Assembly (NCBI GenBank): GCA_030682715.1
Contig: JAUXNQ010000017.1
Span: 1 to 64,000 of the forward strand
From: Methylotenera sp.
GTDB taxonomy: Bacteria; Pseudomonadota; Gammaproteobacteria; Burkholderiales; Methylophilaceae
Direction of reading: 5' to 3'
DNA length: 64,000 nucleotides
Below are positions 55,872-64,000 of the stretch, in pieces. The notes beneath the pieces are model-generated. The model had not been told where the DNA came from. It did no database searches and saw nothing but the letters and a program-made list of their open reading frames with translations. The translations under genes were made by a program, and so were the position numbers. The first letter of the stretch is position 1. Each line of letters starts with the position of its first letter.

Positions 55872-56166
55872 GCTGATGTGAATTTATATCAAAACAATTA
55901 AAACACCAACATGATTATTTAGAAGTAAAGTGGTGGCATGATGTGGTTTGAATGAAGCTAGTTTTAAATCTAGGTTGAATTGTACTGTTGGTAATTTAAC
56001 TGCGCTATCTTGTGTTAGTTGGCAGACGTAATTTATTTAGTTTCACCTGATGCTCAGTTGTGAATCGTATGCTTTATATCTAAATAATCCATGTCGATAA
56101 GTATTAGATAAATCATAAGATACAAAGCAAGGTAAAATATCACCATTAAAAAATCATTAAATTTTT

Positions 56167-58011
56167 ATGGCAACTATACGTTTACTTCCAGACCAGCTCA
56201 TTAGCCAAATCGCCGCAGGTGAAGTGGTCGAACGTCCTGCATCTGCTTTGAAAGAGTTGTTAGAAAATAGTCTGGATGCGGGTAGCACTGATATTCAAGT
56301 CTCTTTGTTGCAAGGAGGCATTAAGCAAATGCGTGTCACAGATAATGGCGCTGGCGTTGCTAAAGAGGATTTGATGCTCGCGCTAACTCGCCATGCTACT
56401 AGTAAAATAGCAAGCCTTGAGGATTTAGAGTCGGTCGCTAGCTTGGGTTTTCGTGGTGAGGCTTTGGCGAGCATTGCTTCAATCTCTCGTACACAGTTAT
56501 TAAGCCGTCAATTTGATAGTAAGCATGCATGGCGTATTGCATCTGAAGGCAGTGATGTTTCTGCGATTGAGCCCGCAGCGTTGGATGCGGGCACAGTGAT
56601 TGAAGTGTCTGATTTGTATTTCAACACCCCTGCGCGTCGTAAGTTTTTAAAAACAGAGGCTACCGAGTTTGGCCATTGTGAAGAGATGTTTACGCGGATT
56701 GCGCTTTCACGCCCTGATGTTGGTTTAATGTTGCAGCACAATGGACGAGCTCTAAGTCGCTTGGCAATTGTTCAGCCTGAAAGAAGATTTTCTGAGGTTT
56801 TAGGGAGTGAGTTTGTTGCAGAGTCCATTAGTGTGGATGAGTCAGTTGCTGGGTTGCGCTTATGGGGGATGGCAGCAAAACCGACCTTTAATCGCAATAG
56901 TCGAGACACGCAGTATGTTTACGTAAATGGTCGATTTGTGCGAGATAAAGTGATTTCTCATGCGATAAGGCAAGCTTATCAGGACGTATTGCATCACGAT
57001 AGGCATCCTGCTTTCGTGTTATTTTTGGAGCTGGACCCGAATCTGGTGGATGTTAATGTCCATCCTGCCAAAACTGAAGTTAGATTTAGAGATAGTCAGT
57101 CTATCCATCGATTTGTATTTCACTCGCTCAACAAAGCACTGGCGATTCCAACGGGTGTTTCTAATTCAGTTACTGCAAATCAGGCACAATATAATCCGTT
57201 TAGCCCACAGGCTTCGCATAATGGCTTTTCGAATACAGGTTCTTCTAATCCAGTTTTATATCCGACTCACCAATCTCAAATTAACTTAAGTGCTCATGAA
57301 GGCCCAAGTTTTTATGAGTCAATGTTTGGCGGTAATCAGAATCAGGCGTCCAATGCTACTTCCGCGTTTACTAGTTTAGTACCTGACAATTTAGCTAGTA
57401 AAGAAGCACTACATGACTACCCACTTGGCTTTGCGGTTGGTCAAGTGCATGGTGTATACGTACTTGCTCAAAATAAAGATGGCTTGGTGGTCGTTGATAT
57501 GCATGCCGCACATGAGCGGATTATGTATGAGAAATTAAAGAATTCATTAGATAACAACACTGTACAGATGCAGCCATTATTGTTGCCAGTTAGTTTTAAT
57601 GCGGACAAGCTTGAGGTGGCGGCTGTACAAGAAGCTTTGGCAAGTAATCATGCAACGCTCCAGCAACTAGGGTTTGATATTGCAATACTGTCACCAACGA
57701 CACTTGCTGTGCGTGCTGTGCCAACCATGTTGCAAGATGCTGATGCAGTAACTTTAGCGCGAGACGTGTTACGTGATCTTCGGGAGTATGGCGCAAGCAG
57801 AGTGCTGACTGAACGTAGAAATGAGCTACTTGGTACCATGGCATGCCACGCAGCGGTACGTGCTAATCGTTCTCTAACTATTCCAGAAATGAATGCTTTG
57901 CTGCGAGATATGGAAGCAACCGAACGTTCAGGCCAGTGTAATCATGGTCGACCTACTTGGTTTCAGGTGAGTATGTCAGATTTAGATAAAATGTTCATGC
58001 GGGGCAAATGA
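56167..58011 (+). CDS. mutL: DNA mismatch repair protein MutL
   Basis: 614 residues, near the E. coli length. The GHKL ATPase N-terminus has LISQIAAGEVVERPASALKEL, ENSLDAG, VTDNGAGV and LGFRGEALASIASI. A linker of low conservation (about 340-420; Ser/Asn/Gln-rich) leads to the dimerisation domain with VVVDMHAAHERI and MACHAAVRANRSL. The endonuclease motif DQHA(x)2E(x)4E is not present, as in methyl-directed systems, although MHAAHERI is its degenerate equivalent. It couples MutS to downstream repair. The ~295-base gap before it is AT-rich and holds its promoter. Confidence 0.96.
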   Translation: MATIRLLPDQLISQIAAGEVVERPASALKELLENSLDAGSTDIQVSLLQGGIKQMRVTDNGAGVAKEDLMLALTRHATSKIASLEDLESVASLGFRGEALASIASISRTQLLSRQFDSKHAWRIASEGSDVSAIEPAALDAGTVIEVSDLYFNTPARRKFLKTEATEFGHCEEMFTRIALSRPDVGLMLQHNGRALSRLAIVQPERRFSEVLGSEFVAESISVDESVAGLRLWGMAAKPTFNRNSRDTQYVYVNGRFVRDKVISHAIRQAYQDVLHHDRHPAFVLFLELDPNLVDVNVHPAKTEVRFRDSQSIHRFVFHSLNKALAIPTGVSNSVTANQAQYNPFSPQASHNGFSNTGSSNPVLYPTHQSQINLSAHEGPSFYESMFGGNQNQASNATSAFTSLVPDNLASKEALHDYPLGFAVGQVHGVYVLAQNKDGLVVVDMHAAHERIMYEKLKNSLDNNTVQMQPLLLPVSFNADKLEVAAVQEALASNHATLQQLGFDIAILSPTTLAVRAVPTMLQDADAVTLARDVLRDLREYGASRVLTERRNELLGTMACHAAVRANRSLTIPEMNALLRDMEATERSGQCNHGRPTWFQVSMSDLDKMFMRGK

Positions 58012-58065
58012 TAACCCCAATCTGCCATCACTAGTGCTGTGTAGATTGATGGATACAGTTATGAG

Positions 58066-59766
58066 TTAATTTACTCTTTTAAATTTCTTTTCAAGCCAGC
58101 GCCAAACCAAACTGTTTGGTACTTCAATCCCATCAATAATATAAGTCAATGTCTTCGTATTATTTAATATTGTCGGTAATATTGATTTAGCCTCGGGGCT
58201 ACCACAGAACAAGATGCGGTCACCTGCTTTTAAGCGGGTGGCGGGGTCTGGCACAAGGCTAGGTGCATTGTTACGTAATAGTAAAATTGGTACCAGATTC
58301 AGCTGATCTTCCCTATTCGCTGGATCTTGCATTAGGTGCTGTAAGGTGACATTTAAACCCAATTTAATGAGTTCTATGATGGCAGGGCTATTTTCTTCAT
58401 CAATTTTAACCGCCCAAGTTTCAGGCACTGTTTCACCCATGGTCATCACTAATTGACTAATTAGTTTATTTGCCCAGTCGTTGGTTTGGTTGCGTGCCAA
58501 GCTTAGAAATTGAGCCAGTAAAGGTGAAATCATGTGCGCTAAGCATTCATGCGCGATAATTTCCGTGGGTTGCATGGTAATGTCTGCATTGAACTGCTTA
58601 AATAATCGACCGTTGTGACGTCTGTTTTTGCGTATCACTACAAAAAGTTTTGGATTTAATTCAAATGCAGTCATGACAATCGACAGATTATTAGTATCGT
58701 TGTCTGTCCCTGCAACGATACCCACAGCATTCGTGATGTCAGCTTCAAGCAAGGTTTTTGCTTCAGTGCCGCTACCAACAATGCAATCATTACATCCTGT
58801 CATTTCTGGCATAGCCTCAATAATCGTGGTTGTAATGTTTTCGCGTTCTAAATTTTGTACGACCGACTTACCAAATCGACCAAAGCCACAAACTACCCAC
58901 ATGCCTTTGGGTGGAGTTTCAGGCGGGGGCAATGTATCACCTGGGACGCCAGTTAGCCATTCATGTAATAAGTAAGTGCCCAATGCGTGTACACGCATCG
59001 CAAGTTGGTCGCCAAATAGTGTGTAGGGGTTGATAATATGGTCCGTACCAAATGAAGCCATGTTGGCAGCAATATCATCACGTTCTGCACGAGCAATGAC
59101 AAGTAATTCAGGGTTCATTAGCTTTACGGCAACAGCTACCGCAAGGTTAACATTGTCGTCATCGGTAAGCGTGATGACACCACTACATAGTGGATGCAGT
59201 ACGCCAGCTCTTTCCAGATTTTCTGGAAGAATTGCATCTGCACATAAAGATGGAATGATGTTTCTAGTGTCGGTTAATTCTAGTTCGTTGAGACGGTCTT
59301 GCTGAGGCTCAATAATCACTACACGCATGCCTTTTTCATCCAAGGCTTTTGCTAATAAGCTAGACGACTGACCATAGCTACAAAGGATATAAAAAGGTTC
59401 TTGTAGCTGCCGTACTTTATTGGCAAACCCTTCGGTAGTAACTGCTAGGCGAAGTCCTGTATCTTGCAACAAAGTAATAATCTTACCGACAGCATAAAAC
59501 CACGGAATAACAGTAAGGTATATCGAAAATGTTAGCCATAAGCGTTGCGCTTTACTGTAAGCGTAGGGGATTTCACCAAAACCAATGGTGGTGGCAGTGT
59601 AGCTGATGACATATAAAGCATCAAAGATGCTCATCTTCCAAGGCTGACCTTTGTCGTCAACCCCAGGCATTAATGTTAAGCCGATAATTGCAATGGCAAA
59701 GCTAACAATAATTAAAATCAGTGGGCGCCTTAAGCGACGTAATATTAAAAACAGTATGCTATCCAT
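58066..59766 (-). CDS. Ion channel with two RCK/TrkA-N NAD-binding domains
   Basis: 566 residues. Two transmembrane helices (about 14-33 and 75-98) surround a pore loop SYTATTIGFGEIPYAY, whose TIGFGE resembles the K+ selectivity filter TVGYGD. Two TrkA-N Rossmann domains follow (about 128-250, FYILCSYGQSS; and about 287-420, MWVVCGFGRFGKS), then a C-terminal TrkA-C-like part (RLKAGDRILFCGSP). It is probably a ligand-gated potassium channel or putative monovalent cation channel of the Kch/MthK kind. The filter is non-canonical, so ion choice is uncertain. It follows the DUF6394 gene by 29 bases on the same strand. Confidence 0.88.
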   Translation of the reverse strand: MDSILFLILRRLRRPLILIIVSFAIAIIGLTLMPGVDDKGQPWKMSIFDALYVISYTATTIGFGEIPYAYSKAQRLWLTFSIYLTVIPWFYAVGKIITLLQDTGLRLAVTTEGFANKVRQLQEPFYILCSYGQSSSLLAKALDEKGMRVVIIEPQQDRLNELELTDTRNIIPSLCADAILPENLERAGVLHPLCSGVITLTDDDNVNLAVAVAVKLMNPELLVIARAERDDIAANMASFGTDHIINPYTLFGDQLAMRVHALGTYLLHEWLTGVPGDTLPPPETPPKGMWVVCGFGRFGKSVVQNLERENITTTIIEAMPEMTGCNDCIVGSGTEAKTLLEADITNAVGIVAGTDNDTNNLSIVMTAFELNPKLFVVIRKNRRHNGRLFKQFNADITMQPTEIIAHECLAHMISPLLAQFLSLARNQTNDWANKLISQLVMTMGETVPETWAVKIDEENSPAIIELIKLGLNVTLQHLMQDPANREDQLNLVPILLLRNNAPSLVPDPATRLKAGDRILFCGSPEAKSILPTILNNTKTLTYIIDGIEVPNSLVWRWLEKKFKRVN

Positions 59767-59795
59767 GCTGATTAACCTAATGAGCTAATTTGTAA

Positions 59796-60170
59796 CTAAC
59801 GTTTTTGGCTGATGGTTTCAGAAATTAACAGTACCACTGAAATGATATTAGCCATTAATGCACCGCCTGATAAGGAAACGATATATACCGTCAGGCTGGC
59901 TTCGTCGTAATTGCCACTCAATGCTGCCCATAGAATAGCAGCGGTAATCAGTTGTAAATCTGCAGCCAAGCTGGTGGATAGCAATATCGCACCTACGTGT
60001 GTACGATCACCAAATTTAAGGACGGTTGCAATTAGGCTAACGATAATCGCTGCGTATAACTCGTAAACATGGTGATGACTAGGGTTATCAATATCACCAA
60101 TGAAAAACCCGAAATTCAATGTCATTGCAAGTACGATGAAAAAACCAAAGACAACTTTTTCTAAATTCAT
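59796..60170 (-). CDS. DUF6394 family membrane protein
   Basis: 124 residues from ATG 60170 (AGGAT upstream); an earlier in-frame ATG would add six residues. Four hydrophobic helices. MNLEKVVFGFFIVLAMTLNF at the start and FGDRTHVGAILLSTSLAADL in the middle fit DUF6394 as I recall it. Function unknown. It is immediately upstream of the RCK channel gene in a two-gene unit, so it may be an auxiliary subunit or sensor (inference). A histidine-rich extracytoplasmic loop (NPSHHHVYE) between the first two helices could sense metal or pH. Confidence 0.78.
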   Translation of the reverse strand: MNLEKVVFGFFIVLAMTLNFGFFIGDIDNPSHHHVYELYAAIIVSLIATVLKFGDRTHVGAILLSTSLAADLQLITAAILWAALSGNYDEASLTVYIVSLSGGALMANIISVVLLISETISQKR

Positions 60171-60381
60171 GGATAATCCTATCAACAAATGGCGTGCAGA
60201 ATATATACTAATTTAGCGCTAGATCATCAAATGACAGCAATAAATGAATATATGACATTAACGGTATTATACAGATTCCATCTGAATCTGATTGCAAGAA
60301 GTAATGGCCTATAAGGGTTATTGCTATATTTAACTAAAGATACTCCATCTCAGGGAGGTATCTTAATTAAGAATATATTGA

Positions 60382-61332
60382 ATGAATCAAACCACATTGC
60401 CACCAGCTATTTTTTTAATGGGGCCAACCGCCAGCGGTAAGACCAATTTGGCAGTGAGTCTATATAAAAAACTGCCGATAGAATTGATCAGTGTAGATTC
60501 TGCACTAGTTTATCAAGAAATGAATATAGGTACGGCAAAGCCAAGTGCTGAAGTATTGGCAGAGGCGCCACATGCTTTGATTGATGTTATTCCACCCACT
60601 GAAGTTTACTCAGCCTCTCAGTTTAGAAATGACGCATTAAGGTTAATGGCTGATATCACAGCACGTGGAAAAATCCCATTGTTGGTGGGTGGAACAATGC
60701 TTTATTTTAAAGCGCTAGAGGAAGGCTTAAGCCAATTGCCTGAAGCGGATGCGGAAGTTAGGCAACAAATTGAACAAGAAGCATTAGAAGCTGGCTGGCC
60801 AGCCATGCATGCAAAACTAGCATTGATAGACCCTGAAAGTGCTGCACGTTTACAGCCTAACGATGTGCAAAGAATAGAGCGTGCTTTAGAGGTTTACCGA
60901 ATCACTGGGCGATCCATGACGTCACTGCATCAAGCAACAAGTGGTGTTGCCTTGCCGTATCGATTACTCAAGATTGCGCTGGTGCCGAGTGATCGTAAAG
61001 TGTTGCATGAGCGAATTGCTGTCAGGTTTGAACAAATGCTAACGGATGGATTTATTGGTGAAGTGAAGGCGTTAGTGAAAAAACACCCTGGATTGACGCC
61101 TGATAGTACTTCAATGCGCTGCGTAGGTTATCGTCAAGCTTTGGAGTATTTGGCGGGCATGTATAGTGAAGCTGAACTACGCGATAGAGGTGTTTTTGCA
61201 ACGCGTCAGTTAGCAAAGCGTCAGCTGACATGGTTACGCGGTATGGAAAATATACAACAAGTAGATTGTTTAAATACACTGATGCGTGAGGAAGTGTTGA
61301 ATACTGTTACCGCATTTATTAAAGGACAATGA
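60382..61332 (+). CDS. miaA: tRNA dimethylallyltransferase
   Basis: 316 residues. P-loop [29 protein letters not shown], the [14 protein letters not shown] stretch and the tRNA-binding [14 protein letters not shown] are all characteristic. It adds a dimethylallyl group to A37 of tRNAs reading UNN codons, including the tRNA-Leu(UAA) and possibly others in this window. The family neighbour mutL is 2.4 kb upstream. No convincing ribosome site precedes the ATG at 60382. The next gene overlaps its stop (ATGATG). Confidence 0.96.
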   Translation: MNQTTLPPAIFLMGPTASGKTNLAVSLYKKLPIELISVDSALVYQEMNIGTAKPSAEVLAEAPHALIDVIPPTEVYSASQFRNDALRLMADITARGKIPLLVGGTMLYFKALEEGLSQLPEADAEVRQQIEQEALEAGWPAMHAKLALIDPESAARLQPNDVQRIERALEVYRITGRSMTSLHQATSGVALPYRLLKIALVPSDRKVLHERIAVRFEQMLTDGFIGEVKALVKKHPGLTPDSTSMRCVGYRQALEYLAGMYSEAELRDRGVFATRQLAKRQLTWLRGMENIQQVDCLNTLMREEVLNTVTAFIKGQ

Positions 61333-61919
61333 TGAAAAACTTTGTTAAAGAAAACTTGGTGTTAGTCGTAGGGCTGACTTTCCCTATATTGTTGATTCTT
61401 ATTTTCTTTGCATCGAATGTGATTCCAAAGTTAATGAGTCCACCACCACAGTATGAAATGTTGTTTACCACCAAGCAATATGATTATCAGAATAAGTCAG
61501 GCTACTTGATTGATTTTTTAGTTAAAAACCAGAAGTTAATGGTTAAAGTTAGCAAGAGTGAGGGCAAAGACATCAATTATGATTTAACGCGATTGATGGC
61601 TTACGATGCCAAGACAGACACAGTGCGTGAAATTACAGTGGATATTTCTAAAGCCGCTGCATCCGCAGTTGATGGTGTTGCAGTATTGCAAGAAACGGAA
61701 AATATGATGATTGATACGGCAATGGTCTCACAAGACGGTTATAGTCTAGATGGCCCCAGTTATGGTGGGGGTGGTATGGTCGGTGGGTTGTTTGGTGCTG
61801 GCTATCGCGATAGTGGCTTTAGGCTTAGAAAAGGAAGTATTGGTTATAAAATCCCTAATACACAACAGCATTATTACTATAACCAAGTGAGATTTGTTGG
61901 TTGGGTCATCAAAAAATAA
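61329..61919 (+). CDS. Single-pass membrane protein of unknown function
   Basis: 196 residues beginning at overlapping ATGATG with the miaA stop; the second ATG (61332) is also possible. One N-terminal transmembrane helix (about 9-31, [18 protein letters not shown]) anchors a probably periplasmic domain. That domain has a beta-rich part (about 40-125) and a Gly-rich stretch [20 protein letters not shown] near 143-162. I recognise no family. It is coupled to miaA upstream and separated from the DUF2157 gene by nine bases, so a membrane function shared with that protein is possible. Codon use is host-like. Confidence 0.75.
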   Translation: MMKNFVKENLVLVVGLTFPILLILIFFASNVIPKLMSPPPQYEMLFTTKQYDYQNKSGYLIDFLVKNQKLMVKVSKSEGKDINYDLTRLMAYDAKTDTVREITVDISKAAASAVDGVAVLQETENMMIDTAMVSQDGYSLDGPSYGGGGMVGGLFGAGYRDSGFRLRKGSIGYKIPNTQQHYYYNQVRFVGWVIKK

Positions 61920-61928
61920 GGAGCTGTA

Positions 61929-62858
61929 ATGTCACTTAAAGATGATGCTTTGCAAGATATCGTTTCACTAGCGAAACATAATCAAATCACCTTAGCTGAG
62001 ATTGCACAGGCGCTCAATGCATCGTTACAGCAACCAAACAAGGAGCCATCGGGAGTGCTGTCCAAGTTGTTTGGGTACATAGGCGGGATTTTCGTGTTTG
62101 CAGGAATCGGTGTTTTTATCTCAATGTATTGGGATGACTTTAGCTCAGCATCACGTGTGATTGTGACGCTAGGTACGGGCCTGACTGCTTTTGTGATGGG
62201 CTTGATTTGTTTGACTGATGCTAAATATGAGCGTGCTGCAACGCCATTATTTTTAATATCGTCGGTGTTGCAACCAACTGGCATTATGGTGATGTTGCAG
62301 GAGTACTCATCAGGTGGTGATGTGCGTCATGGCTTGTTGTTCATGGCTAGCTATATGCTGGTTCAGCAAGTGGCAGTTTTTTGGGAAAAACAGCGTACTG
62401 TGATGGCGTTTAGTGCAATATTGTTCGGATGCATCTTTTTTGCAAATTTATTTGATATCTGGGATGTGAATGAAAAGCTGATTGGTATGGTGATTGGTAG
62501 TGCTTTGTTGTGTATTGCGTATGCGATTAATCAATCTAAGCATATTGCGATTGCCCCGTTTTGGTACTTTGTGGGTGCGGTGTTGTTATTATGGTCAATA
62601 TTTGAATCTGTAGAAAATACCTTGTTGGAACCTTTGTACCTTGGTGCTACAGCTTTTATCATATTTCTAAGTACGTATGTGCGTAGTAGAATACTCTTAC
62701 TGGTAGGTACCATCACGATGTTGCTGTATATCGGATACTATACCGCAGAGCATTTTGCAAACACCGTGGGTTGGCCTATTGCTTTGGTGATGATAGGCAT
62801 TGCCTTAATTGGCCTGAGTGCAATGGCAGTACGCTTGAATAATCAATACATTAAGTAG
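61929..62858 (+). CDS. DUF2157-type multi-pass membrane protein
   Basis: 309 residues. A soluble N-terminal ~55 residues (LVSLAKHNQITLAEIAQAL-type) is followed by about nine or ten transmembrane helices, beginning YIGGIFVFAGIGVFISMYWD, which is characteristic for DUF2157. Function unknown for the family. AGGAG (61919-61923) gives a good ribosome site before the ATG. Last gene of the miaA unit, ended by an inverted repeat shared with convergent dapC. In other bacteria DUF2157 genes sit with DUF4401 and GDYXXLXY genes; neither is seen here. Confidence 0.82.
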   Translation: MSLKDDALQDIVSLAKHNQITLAEIAQALNASLQQPNKEPSGVLSKLFGYIGGIFVFAGIGVFISMYWDDFSSASRVIVTLGTGLTAFVMGLICLTDAKYERAATPLFLISSVLQPTGIMVMLQEYSSGGDVRHGLLFMASYMLVQQVAVFWEKQRTVMAFSAILFGCIFFANLFDIWDVNEKLIGMVIGSALLCIAYAINQSKHIAIAPFWYFVGAVLLLWSIFESVENTLLEPLYLGATAFIIFLSTYVRSRILLLVGTITMLLYIGYYTAEHFANTVGWPIALVMIGIALIGLSAMAVRLNNQYIK

Positions 62859-62881
62859 ATGTTAGCGCAAAATTAATTGCG

Positions 62882-62919
62882 ACAAGACCAATCTGCTTTA
62901 TACAGATTAGTCTTGTTGT
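62882..62919. terminator. Hairpin terminator between DUF2157 and dapC genes
   Basis: ACAAGACCAATCTG (62882-62895) pairs with CAGATTAGTCTTGT (62903-62916), with one mismatch in 14 and a 7-base loop. It is placed between two convergent genes. The T-run after it is short (TTGTT), so strength is uncertain. Confidence 0.6.
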
Positions 62920-62926
62920 TAGTCAC

Positions 62927-64000
62927 TTAGAAATGATTGCTAATTCGATTAGCGGCTTCAATGCATTCATCATAGGAGGCGACTAGCGCCATGCGGATGA
63001 AGTTTTTACCTGGATTAACACCGTGCGCATCGCGCGCTAAAAAGCTGCCAGGAAGCACTGTAATATTGAGGTCTCGGTATAATTTTACTGCAAAATCTGT
63101 ATCCGAAATGCTCGGATCATTAATCTTTGCCCATAGATAAAATGCGGCATCTGGCACTGCGACATCCAATACCTTAGTCAGCAATGGCGTTACATCTTTA
63201 AATTTCGCGGTGTACAACCTGCGGTTTTCAATCACATGTGCTTCATCATCCCATGCCGCAATAGAGGCCGCTTGAACCGCAGGGTTCATCGCGCAACCAT
63301 GATAAGTGCGGTAGAGCGTAAATGATTCAATAATTTTTTCATCGCCAGCGACAAAACCTGAACGCATGCCAGGTACGTTTGAGCGCTTCGAGAGCGAACT
63401 GAACACAACGAGATTTTTGTAGTCTCTCCCTAATAAGTGAGCGGCTTGCAATGCACCTAATGGCGGTGACTTTTCATCAAAATAAATTTCTGAGTAGCAC
63501 TCATCGGCTGCAATCACGAAGTTGTATTGGTCCGATAGGCTGAAAATAGTGCGCCATTGATCTAAACTTTTGACCTTGCCAGAAGGGTTGCCAGGACTGC
63601 AAATATATACCAGTTGTGTACGTGCTAATACATCGGTTGGCACGCTAGAAAAATCCATGACATGGTGATGGTTTGGATCTTGATGTGGCAGAGTATTAAG
63701 AAAGTAGGGGGTAGCACCAGCCAAAAACGCAGCACCTTCGTAAATTTGATAAAACGGATTGGGTGAAATGACAACAGGGTCGGGTTTTGTTTTATCAATA
63801 ATCACTTGAGCAAATGCAAATAATGCTTCGCGGCTACCAGTTACTGGCAAAATTGCCTTTTCAGGATTAAGGGCTGGCACTTGATAGCGGCGTGAAATCC
63901 AGTTGGAAATCGCACTTCTTAGCTCAATTGAGCCTATAGTCGTGGGATAATTAGCTAACCCAGCCAGGTGGTTGACTAATGCATCTTTAATTAACTGCGG
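62927..64000 (-). CDS. dapC: Succinyldiaminopimelate aminotransferase (5' end outside window)
   Basis: The frame is open to the right edge; about 357 C-terminal residues are present. It is a class I/II PLP aminotransferase with NYPTTIGSIELRSAISNWIS near the edge, PVTGSREALFAF, the aspartate contact AADECYSEIYF and the PLP lysine in SSLSKRSNVPGMRSGF. The last two, with KNLVVFSSLSKRSN, fit the DapC type of betaproteobacteria, which makes N-succinyl-LL-diaminopimelate for lysine and peptidoglycan. Related AlaC/AspC-type enzymes are the alternative. It is convergent with the DUF2157 gene. Confidence 0.88.
   Translation of the reverse strand, partial: PQLIKDALVNHLAGLANYPTTIGSIELRSAISNWISRRYQVPALNPEKAILPVTGSREALFAFAQVIIDKTKPDPVVISPNPFYQIYEGAAFLAGATPYFLNTLPHQDPNHHHVMDFSSVPTDVLARTQLVYICSPGNPSGKVKSLDQWRTIFSLSDQYNFVIAADECYSEIYFDEKSPPLGALQAAHLLGRDYKNLVVFSSLSKRSNVPGMRSGFVAGDEKIIESFTLYRTYHGCAMNPAVQAASIAAWDDEAHVIENRRLYTAKFKDVTPLLTKVLDVAVPDAAFYLWAKINDPSISDTDFAVKLYRDLNITVLPGSFLARDAHGVNPGKNFIRMALVASYDECIEAANRISNHF

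Overview
The window looks like chromosome of a low-GC betaproteobacterium, most likely of the Methylophilaceae (Methylotenera-like). This is inferred from the mix of genes (ExaC-type aldehyde dehydrogenase with a DUF779 partner, parE-parC, RNase E divergent from rluC, a glgC/GH57/malQ/glucokinase glycogen cluster, AT-rich spacers) and was not tested by any search. Most of the window is ordinary housekeeping DNA at roughly 40-43% GC by eye. Two stretches are visibly GC-richer and look acquired: modA-ynfA-modB-modC (about 15.4-18.5 kb) and a metallo-beta-lactamase/GGDEF-EAL pair (about 46.9-49.8 kb).

Layout. 1-4.1 kb: the 3' end of a large RTX adhesin and a TolC-type outer-membrane channel, part of a type I secretion locus. 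4.4-10.7 kb: tRNA-Leu(UAA), a diguanylate cyclase, an aldehyde dehydrogenase followed by a terminator-like hairpin and a DUF779 gene, a membrane adenylate cyclase, and tRNA-Ser(GGA). 11.1-12.4 kb: a DUF4202 gene and a decayed IS200-type element. 12.8-18.5 kb: a molybdate locus with modE, a beta-barrel porin, a fossil modA tail, modA, ynfA, modB and modC. Two near-perfect ModE boxes precede modE and the porin. A 145-bp inverted-repeat element sits exactly at the modC start codon. 18.6-25.2 kb: an ASCH-domain gene, cysK, and parE-parC.

25.3-28.5 kb: a sulfide/persulfide module. A BigR/SqrR-type repressor gene is divergent from an ETHE1-like persulfide dioxygenase and two YeeE/YedE half-transporters, and is followed by a DUF442 phosphatase/rhodanese-like protein and a TauE exporter. 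29.2-36.6 kb: RNase E, rluC, gph-like phosphatase, Rieske protein, SppA-type protease and PPK2. 36.8-46.6 kb: pgi-glgB facing away from glgC-GH57-malQ-glk; together these make, branch, degrade and re-enter glycogen, although no glycogen synthase is in the window.

46.9-49.8 kb: a di-iron (ODP-like) metallo-beta-lactamase protein overlapping a GGDEF-EAL enzyme, a candidate oxygen- or redox-sensing c-di-GMP switch. 49.8-64 kb: queG divergent from tsaE-amiC, a beta-CASP nuclease convergent with a SUV3-like RNA helicase, mutL, a RCK-gated ion channel with a DUF6394 partner, miaA with two membrane-protein genes, and a truncated dapC at the right edge. No rRNA, CRISPR array or intact prophage was seen. 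The most interesting structures are the modB/modC element that appears to have created a translational-coupling leader ORF, the fossil modA, the ModE-controlled porin, and the ODP/GGDEF-EAL pair.
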